A stretch of 64,000 nt of DNA from Stenopsyche tienmushanensis (lineage: Eukaryota > Arthropoda > Insecta > Trichoptera > Stenopsychidae), in the NCBI GenBank assembly GCA_008973525.1, contig WACJ01000048.1:372001-436000 (forward strand), written 5' to 3'. Below, one piece after another: positions 15,101 through 24,100 of the stretch. The stretch's first letter is position 1. Every line of letters begins with the position of its first letter. A program made the translations under genes and the position numbers. The notes beneath the pieces were generated by a model. That model was not told the origin of the DNA. It searched no databases and worked only from the letters and a program-made list of their open reading frames with translations.

Positions 15101-18100
15101 CCGACTTGTTAATGTCTTTATAGACTGAGAGCTGGCGGCATAAAATGAGGGTCATATAACATATGCGAATAATTTAATAATTGTGATGTGGCGTGTTTCT
15201 AGACTATTATTATGACAGTCTGGCGACTGAGTGCCATTGAGTTTGGGAAGGAAGAGGGTTGAAATCTAGTAAAAATTCAACATAATTAAGTCATTTTTCA
15301 TTTTCTATAAATTAGCAAAATAAACAACCATTTAAATGTGTTGCCAGACTATTTACTGCTCGTTAAAATACTACCAGACTGGTTCAAACTTGTTGAAGCC
15401 AACCAGAAAATTATGTCTTTTTAACGATGGTAAAAATGTTCAAAATGGTAAACTATTTATCATAAGATATTCAAAAATTTGTATTCCAACTTTAAAAAAT
15501 GACATAATTTACTGGTTTTCAGTAAGTTTGAACCAGTCTGGTACTATCTTAACAAGCTGGTAATAGTCTGGCAACCTCCTCTCCTTCTAAACCCAACGAC
15601 ACTCAGTTGCCAGACTGTCATATAGATAGTCCAGGAACACGCCAGAATACAACTATTAAATTTTTCAACATATGTACCCTCAATTTATGCTGTCAGCTTT
15701 CGGTATATTAAGGATTTTAAGGAAAGTATTGGATATTTCATAAAATTTTCAGATGTGAAAGACGCATGATGAATATCCCCTACAAGCCTCTCTCTGAAAG
15801 GATGTTGCAGGAACCTTTCTGGCTGGGTCTCATCACAGTGTTCGTCGTCTTGGCAGTCATCGGACTAGTCTGGTGTGCCAAAAGACATTTCCCCGAGAAG
15901 ATCGAAAAGCTGCTCGCCGAAGAGGCCGACAGGAGCAGAGGACGTTAGTTCAAGCACCCCCCATTCTATTTATTTTAATTTGGAAGAAATTTTTGGCAGT
16001 AGTTTCAAAATTGTTCTTTTTTTTATTAATAAATAATTTATGAAATATATTTGCGGCATTTTCTTTAATGTGAACCTTTCTTATACTCTTTATCTATCGA
16101 GCACCACATATGTCTAAAGCTGGCACACAAGGTATTTTCCTCTGGCTACTATTTAATAGATTTTATTTTCTTTTTCAAAATTATTGTGTTATATGCACCT
16201 TCGAGCACCTTGATGTCCCTTAATTGGCCAACAGAATCAATCCAATATATAATATTTCATCGGGCCCCGTTTCTATAATCCGGAATACCCTATAAATATA
16301 TAAATTCTTCACTTTAATTTTTATTTTTCTATCACACAGTATAATAAAGTGTTCACACAAATGTATATTTGCTGCCGTATGATCTAACCAGCTCGTTATG
16401 ATATCATCGAGCTGGATACATCATAACAATACAAATATTTAGCATTCTTTGTTTGACGCTTCTTGTATTATGATTTAATTTGCCGGCATATAGAATTGCT
16501 CAATTAATACCCATAGCAATTTGAATGTCATTCTATGTACAATGCCATAACATTAATTCATATGTTTCAACGTTTCAGGTATCGATAGCATCATAACTGT
16601 ATAGATCATGTGTATATAAATGTGTATAAAATATAATAATCAGCAAACGGATCAATTTTATCAACGTTCCGCATTAATTTTAGATATGTGTGCTGAAAAG
16701 ATTGAATCTTAAAATTGATTGATCGCTCGATATATTATTTATCCTTCACGGTCTCGATAATCCATCATTTTCCGTGGCTTATATCGGCTCCGTTGAATCT
16801 TTCATAAACAAACTGACCTTTTATATCTTCAAACATTTAACAAGCTCTCTAAATTTGATATATTTTATATCTATACCCCATTTATTATTTAGGAATAAAG
16901 CTTTAAAATTATATCAAATAATTTTTTGGCATTACTGTTTATTCAAAAGCTTTATATGCATATTAAAATTATTCAACGTTCATTCATGTAAATATAAAAT
17001 AATCAATATTACATGTATTATAATTTAATGTATAACAAAACAACAAATTTTTTACAATAGTTAAATTAACCTTTTGTAAAATATCATTTTAATAAAGTAA
17101 TATATTTTATACAACACATTTATATTGTTATAAGTGAAAAATAAATATGGATTATCGAGAGTGCGGATGATCGTTGTTAGTTTTAAGAAGTGGCATTGAT
17201 TCGCGTCTTGATTTACAGCCAACCAGGTGTGTCTGCGTGGAACTTCAGCGCGCGAGACTTGTGTCCCCGGAACGCAGGGTGCAGGGACCGTGGCCGGGGC
17301 TGCGGCTGCGGGCGGAGTCCCTCCGCGAGGGTCGCTGCTCAACCGGCTCGGTATCCGCAAGCCGTCCATACTCAGCCTGACCGCCAGCCCGCACGCGCCC
17401 GCGCCGCCCACCGCCCGAACCTTCAGTTTGGACGATTTGCTTAAGCCGCCCCCGAGACGTAAGGCGTGAACGTATCGTGCCTTTCCCCGCCCTGATCCCT
17501 TAGCCCATACCCATACTGAAAACATGTTGTGTGTTCGTTGATTGTCTATATCTATGTGCATTGTATGTATGTCTGCCTTTAGTGTGTTCAAGTTCGAGCG
17601 TGACCGACTCGGTAAACGTGCCTCGGAGATAAGCGCTCACACGAATCGCTGTTTGTCTTAGGGAAATCCATTTAACTTACTTATTTTGCAAACATTATTC
17701 TTAATATAAACAGAAAACACTAATGTAATTTATTTTAAGAGTACATAATTATTTATAATTTGTATTCTACTCGTCTAGAAACAAAACATTTCTCACCCGT
17801 CTTCAAAACAAACAAAATTTATCATATCAAAATTAGTTTATTTTGTAAATCTTTTCATTTGGATTGCAAAATTAAATACCTAAATACAACCATATGCAAT
17901 ATGATCTTAGAGCATTAACTGTATTTAAATTACATTTATACTCAACAAGTGAGTGAAATTGTATAGTTTACGTAGTGAAAATCCTCACCTTAAATTATAG
18001 AAGCTCACAAAATTTAAACCATTAAATGCTTTCAATGTTGTATTGATGAAATTAATTTATACATTTTATATCTCCGCTAATAAATGGTCTATTCAATCAT

Positions 18101-21100
18101 CAATTGATTCTATTAGTAAATCAACGTTAATGTGAATGATTCGATTGAAAGTTTTGGATATTTTGGTTTATGAAAACCGACGATTGCATCTTAATATCTT
18201 AGATTCAATATGAATAGCAAACACTAGAAATAGAGAATGTGCAGTAGCCAAATTCGTATCAATTCACCTCATATTTACATTCGTTTGATGCCGAATACCG
18301 TAACAAATTTCGTATTCATAACATAAATATGAAGTGACGTTGATTGAAATAGCGGCACTGTTTGGTCTATGCATCGTTGTAATTGTGAAGTGTATGCACT
18401 GTTTGACGTGTGTTTTTAATTGTATTGAAATGCCAATAGCTTCTCACTATATGTGGAATGATATCCCCCGTCTTCTAATCCGCATTTTGTTTAACAGCCC
18501 TTTAGTTGTCCTCGTATATTCTTTCGGCCTACAGTGTTGATGATACCATGATAGGGGAGCACAAATGGTTTTATCAATAAACAACGCTTTTATATATAAC
18601 ATTCTCGCTTTCAATGCTTATTATGCATTTACTTTAATATGAATATTTATAAATCCAATTTACTTTTTATCTAACTATGCTATTTGATTCAACGGATGCA
18701 TTACTTACTTTGCATATTAATAGAATTGGCATATTTTTCAATATTCAATAATTTTACTTGTTCTCAAATATAAAGTATTATATTATCAGCTATTTAAATC
18801 ACGTTTGTATCGAGTAATTTTATTAAACAAATATTAAGATGTAATAAATACAAAAAGTATAATAATTTTGGATACAAACTGATTTTATTTTTTATATTAT
18901 TTGATATTGTATAACTATTAAATGAATATTTTTTAATCTATATTTTCACCGTTGATCTTTTCAAATGATACGTTAAAAATTTTCATTCGATTAAATATTT
19001 AAGTGAATGTTTAATGTCTTTATAAAATTCTTAAAATAACGTTTAAGTGTTTTCCTATTATCCTTGATTGTTTATATCATTTGAAGAAAAATATCCTTTA
19101 TTGCACAATTTTCAAGCAAGTATATGTGTTCAAAAATATGTTAATGTTATTATAAATTCATCAATATTAATATACCAAGACACTAAGACTGTTTTCATTA
19201 TTTATGAACGCACGTGCTCGAGCAGCGTTAACACAATATTTGAATTGACGACGAACCTTTCCATTCCTTCTTTGATTCAATGTTCATGCCTGCATCTTGA
19301 TATCAATGACAATGAACTTAATTTTTATCTCTTTATCTTTTGAATGTTTCTCGCTTTGATAGATGTTCTTTGATATTATCTAAAAAAAAAATGTAAATAT
19401 GTAAATAAATATTCTATTTCTTTTTTTCTTCATGCTATGTGATTCACTTTTCTGTGTGTGGCTGGTAGGTGCACTTTAATATATACATTCTAATTAGATC
19501 TTTAAATGTATGCTATTTATAAAAACAATGTGCATTTTTCAATACCGCATTATAAACACATCATAAAGCGTCCAATTTCAATCTTATTTCATGGAAACTT
19601 TAAATTATTACGGGCAATATGTATTGAAAAATGCAAAAAATGCATATAAGCAGCCATGCTTAAATATATTTTTGATCGTTTAATAACAATAACGCTTTGA
19701 AATCTATAACGGCTGCATATATACAGTATCAATTTTTTTTAAATATGAATGTTATCTGATTATAAAAATATCATGGCAAATAATATACAGTTTTTATTTG
19801 CTGCCGGTTGAAAAACGTTATATTATAAAGTACGAACGCTATCTCAGATCATTTGGATCAATCGGTATTGAATGTTGAATACTTAATGCATTTTTTTAAC
19901 GAGTCTTGCTTGAAATATAAATAAAATGAGCTTCAATCTGGCATGTTTATAAACTTAGATGTTTGTAAGAATGTGCATTTTGAAGCTATAAACGAAACAA
20001 TGTCGATGTTGTACATATTATAAGTATTTCGAATAGTGTTTTATATATTTGCATCGATTGATACATATGATTTTTACATTTAGGTACACCTTCGCCCCGA
20101 AAGAAAAGAAACAACTCAACCCCAACAAAGAAAAATGCAGCCGAAAAGAAGCAAATCCTCCAACAGCTCATCAGTCCGGCGCCAAACCAAAACCATGCGC
20201 GTAAAGTCAGCATGGGAGAACTTATTCAAATGAGCGAACGACGAGCGAAAGAATCAGAAGAGGGAAAACTTAGAGTCAGCTCCCCAGACAACCGTGAAAC
20301 AACATTCATGAACGGTGATAGATTAAGCACAATTACTTCACCGACAATTAGGCAACTTAGCGATCCAAAACTAGAGAAGAAAGTCACATTTGCAAGATTA
20401 TTAAATAAAGTATCAGCCGAAATGAGCTCCGGTTCTGAAATTGAAATAGGGAATTTAACCGTGCATCAGGATAAATCTATCAAATCGGCAAGTACGCCAC
20501 CATCACCGGCCGCCGAATACAACATGCGCTCTCCTCACAGCACATCCAGCAATCAAGGCAGTGATTCCATATCGAGCTTGGAAACTGCTCTCCCTGGCAT
20601 GGGTTTAAGAAAGTTCTCAGGTCGCACTAGTAAAATATCCAGTGCCGATTCTATATTAGCTATGTTTAGAAATTTTTCATCGACTGCCGTCACTCCCAAT
20701 ATGCCTTCATCCATCGTTGTTTCGCCTTCGACCACACCATCTGCATCAAGTCCACAAGACGATGCAGCTGGAGATGATGAATCTACCACATCGTCATTAC
20801 ATACTCCGGTATCATTCTCTAGCGGTGCTCCAGATTCACCGGTATTCTACCGACAGTCAAATTCCCAGAGCAATACTATCGAAGTTCCCGTATTGGACGC
20901 GTTAACAGCTCACAAAGCCGGAGCCTCTGGATGTAATCTTCTACATCCTCCGACGATTTTATTAGAAATTCCAAGCTCTATCAACAAATGCTTATCGCCC
21001 ATTCGAGAATTACCAACGCCATTACCGTCACCGGCGTTGACTCCAATTATGCAAAGAAGCACAACGTCGCCTGCTGATTATGATGATTTGGGATTAGATA

Positions 21101-24100
21101 TGAGCGATGATCATATATCATTAGAAATACCGTGCATCAGTCAGACTGAAGACGAAGATGATAATGCAAGCAATCAGGATATATCGGTTATTCCCCGTGA
21201 CGGAGCTCAAAGTGGTGTTTTAGACATTTCCAGCGCTTGTTCAAGTCCATCAAACATCAGATTGAAGGTAATATTTATATTTTAAATAAAATGAAATCAT
21301 TTGGGTGTTTATAAATAACAAAATTTAATTTTTAGATGAGACCGCCACCCATTGGAAGGGATACTCCAACACCTTCCACTCAAATAACCGATGATACTCC
21401 CAGTCCCGTCACCCAAAGTCATGATAGTGAAAGAGAACTTAGTAGCAGCTGTGGAAGAACGACGGCTTCACCCCAAGAATTAAGTCCCGCACGACCTGCA
21501 TTAATCATTCCTTTACTCACCGTTGAACAACCATCACCGACGCGTCATTATTCTACTGGATTTATGTTTACCGGGTCACCTCCGCCTCAAAGAGCATCAA
21601 TAGGTGAAACTAGTTTTCACTTTCCAAATAAACAGCAGCAGAAACGTTTACTTAAAGAATTTGAAAAGCCTACTTCGTTGGATTTGGCAAATGCACCGCC
21701 CATGATAACGATCACTTGTAATATGAGCGAGGCAGAATCCGATGCTGAATCAGTATCGCCAGCAACTAGACCTCCAGGACAAAGTCTTGCCCCACCAGGA
21801 CCTTCAACAATGTGTTATTTAAGTCCATTTTCAATATGTACCCGTGGAGATAGAACCACATCTGAATCCAATCTCAGTTCTTCCGGATATAGCTCAATGG
21901 CTAGTCCGGGACCGTCGAGATGTGGATCCAACAACCCATTATGTCCGTCTGAAATGGAAGACCCCGGTCCTGGATCTGGACCAACCAACCTCCATCCGCA
22001 TAGAAGACCGTCTCCTCTATTAAAAACCAATTCCAATCCATCGAGCAGCTCAGCTAATAACAATACGAATGAGCAAAAAGGACATTGTAGAGGCCGATCA
22101 GATTCAGAAACGTTATCTGATGATCCTCTACTTGAATCCAATGATGAAGGCATCAGTACTGATCATTTAGAAGAAAGAATCGAAGAAGGTGAATTGAAAA
22201 GTGCAAAAGAACTTGAAGTGTTTTTGAAAAATGAACCGTTAGACTGTGATAAAACTTTACTCATGCCGATAAATCATTCGCCTAATTTCCTCCAACCGAA
22301 AATGATTACTAAATGTGGCAGTATTGAGAAAAGTCTAGATAGATTAACAATACCCACCATCGTACCGACCAAAATGTCTTTACAGTTACCTTCCATAGTG
22401 ATTCAAACAGATACTAGTCCTGTCTGTGATAAAGTTCTTAGTCCCGTAAGTTCGCGAAGTGAAAGCCCATTAAGTGATAGAACTACAGGCCTTGGTCGAT
22501 TTTCGCCTTACTTTTATTGTCGTCATAAAGAACAATTGCCTTTCACTGACTCGGATGGCTTATATGATTTTCCTAGTTCCGATTGTGTTCATCAGAATAG
22601 TAGTGGTGGAAACAAATTAAACATAAACGTCGCTTCGCAGCCTCATAGAAAATCAACCGGTAGAAGGCGAGAGCGTAAAAACTCAAGAACCAATACCGGA
22701 AGCAAAACACCCAGTCCGACTAAATCACAGCTACCGCACTCGTTACAAAATCTTTTAGACGTACCAGGAAAGGATGTGTATTTCCGAACACCGGCTCCGA
22801 GAAAATTAAGCCCTAAGAGACGTTCTAGATCTCAGCAGCCGGTGAGTTCGTCGTCGTCCTCGGAGAGCTTGAACTCTGCCAGAGAAGTGACTGTTCGGCT
22901 AAGTCCAGATGTAAAGTCTCCTCAAAGCGTGGAAGCGGGAGCTTGGCCAAAACAAGAATGGGCTGCGGAAGCGTCCGGAGAAGAAACTGGAGAGGTACCT
23001 ATTAATTAATTCTATATTTATTAAATATTTTAAATACACTTAACATCATGTCTTATAATTCTTATCCCAACAACTTTAACAAATCAATTTTTATATACAA
23101 GGCGTTAATAAAAATATATTTTTATCGTCGCATTATTAAATTTATGTTTTTTACCACGATATGTATTTTGTGATTTAATAAGAATTATTAAGACACGATG
23201 CTTATTTTAAGACTATATTAAAAATATTTGAGAGGCTGATTGTCCCTCGTTAAAAACATTTTTTATTTAAGCTAAATCTTACTAACAAATCAAACTTTTA
23301 AAAGCTTTAAACAGAACAATTTTATTATTTCACTATGAATTTGTTTCGAAGATTTTCTTAATATACACTTTGAAATGCATATTTTTAACGTTACGCGTTT
23401 AAATTCTTCAATATTAAAAAAGTAGTCCGATATACATCTCCGTAAATATTTTAGGTTCATCTCCGAAAGGCTAATGGGTAAATAAGCATTCAGCTTTAAT
23501 GGATAGCCAGGTATTAAAAAACTCCACAGTAAATTGAATATTGAAAGCTTTCAAATTTGTATAATATTTAGCTTGAAGGTTTTCATTATAACGCTACTAT
23601 CTCATTTATAACTCGGCTTGTTGAACTTTGTCCAAATATAAAATTATATTGAAACAAATACTGTGGAAATTATATTATATACAGTTTTGGTGGTAGATTT
23701 TCACAAATTCGTATTCCAGCTTCGCTTTGAAATACTCATTAGTTGTCCGTCCTAGTTTCATCTAGATTTTTAGTTGAATAGTTTCATACAGCATCTAATT
23801 ACACGTTATTAAAATATTTGTCTTTCTCTTGAAAGTATTTCAGTAAATATTATTAATCGAACCTCTAAATGTATTAATGCCACACAATTAATGCAGATTT
23901 AAAATATTTAAATATTAAATACACTGTCGACGCTCATGTGTTTGTTTTAAAGCATAGTGCTAGTTGAGATTGTTTTCATTTGACTTCTAGGAGCAGATAA
24001 GACTTAAAAATAAAATTGGAAAGTCCCGCTCTAAATTATTTAAGCAAAAGAGTAATAAAAAAGCAAAGCGTTTCTTGCGAGTCTCGGTAAGTAAGACTAT

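Noticed and set aside
17174..17444. Alternative plus-strand frames (RVSAWNFSARD...) in the same exon
   Set aside because: Entry at the AG of 17226 from the 15943 donor would give this Arg/Cys-rich frame; entry at 17219 gives a low-complexity but sensible frame that continues in phase into 20084.
17061..17591. 176-codon minus-strand open frame over the GC-rich tail exon
   Set aside because: It is antisense to a plus-strand exon that joins in frame with its neighbours; the long frame follows from GC-rich codons.
20553..20789. Minus-strand frames inside the large tail exons (also 21815-22153)
   Set aside because: Shadows of Ser/Pro-rich codons on the coding strand.
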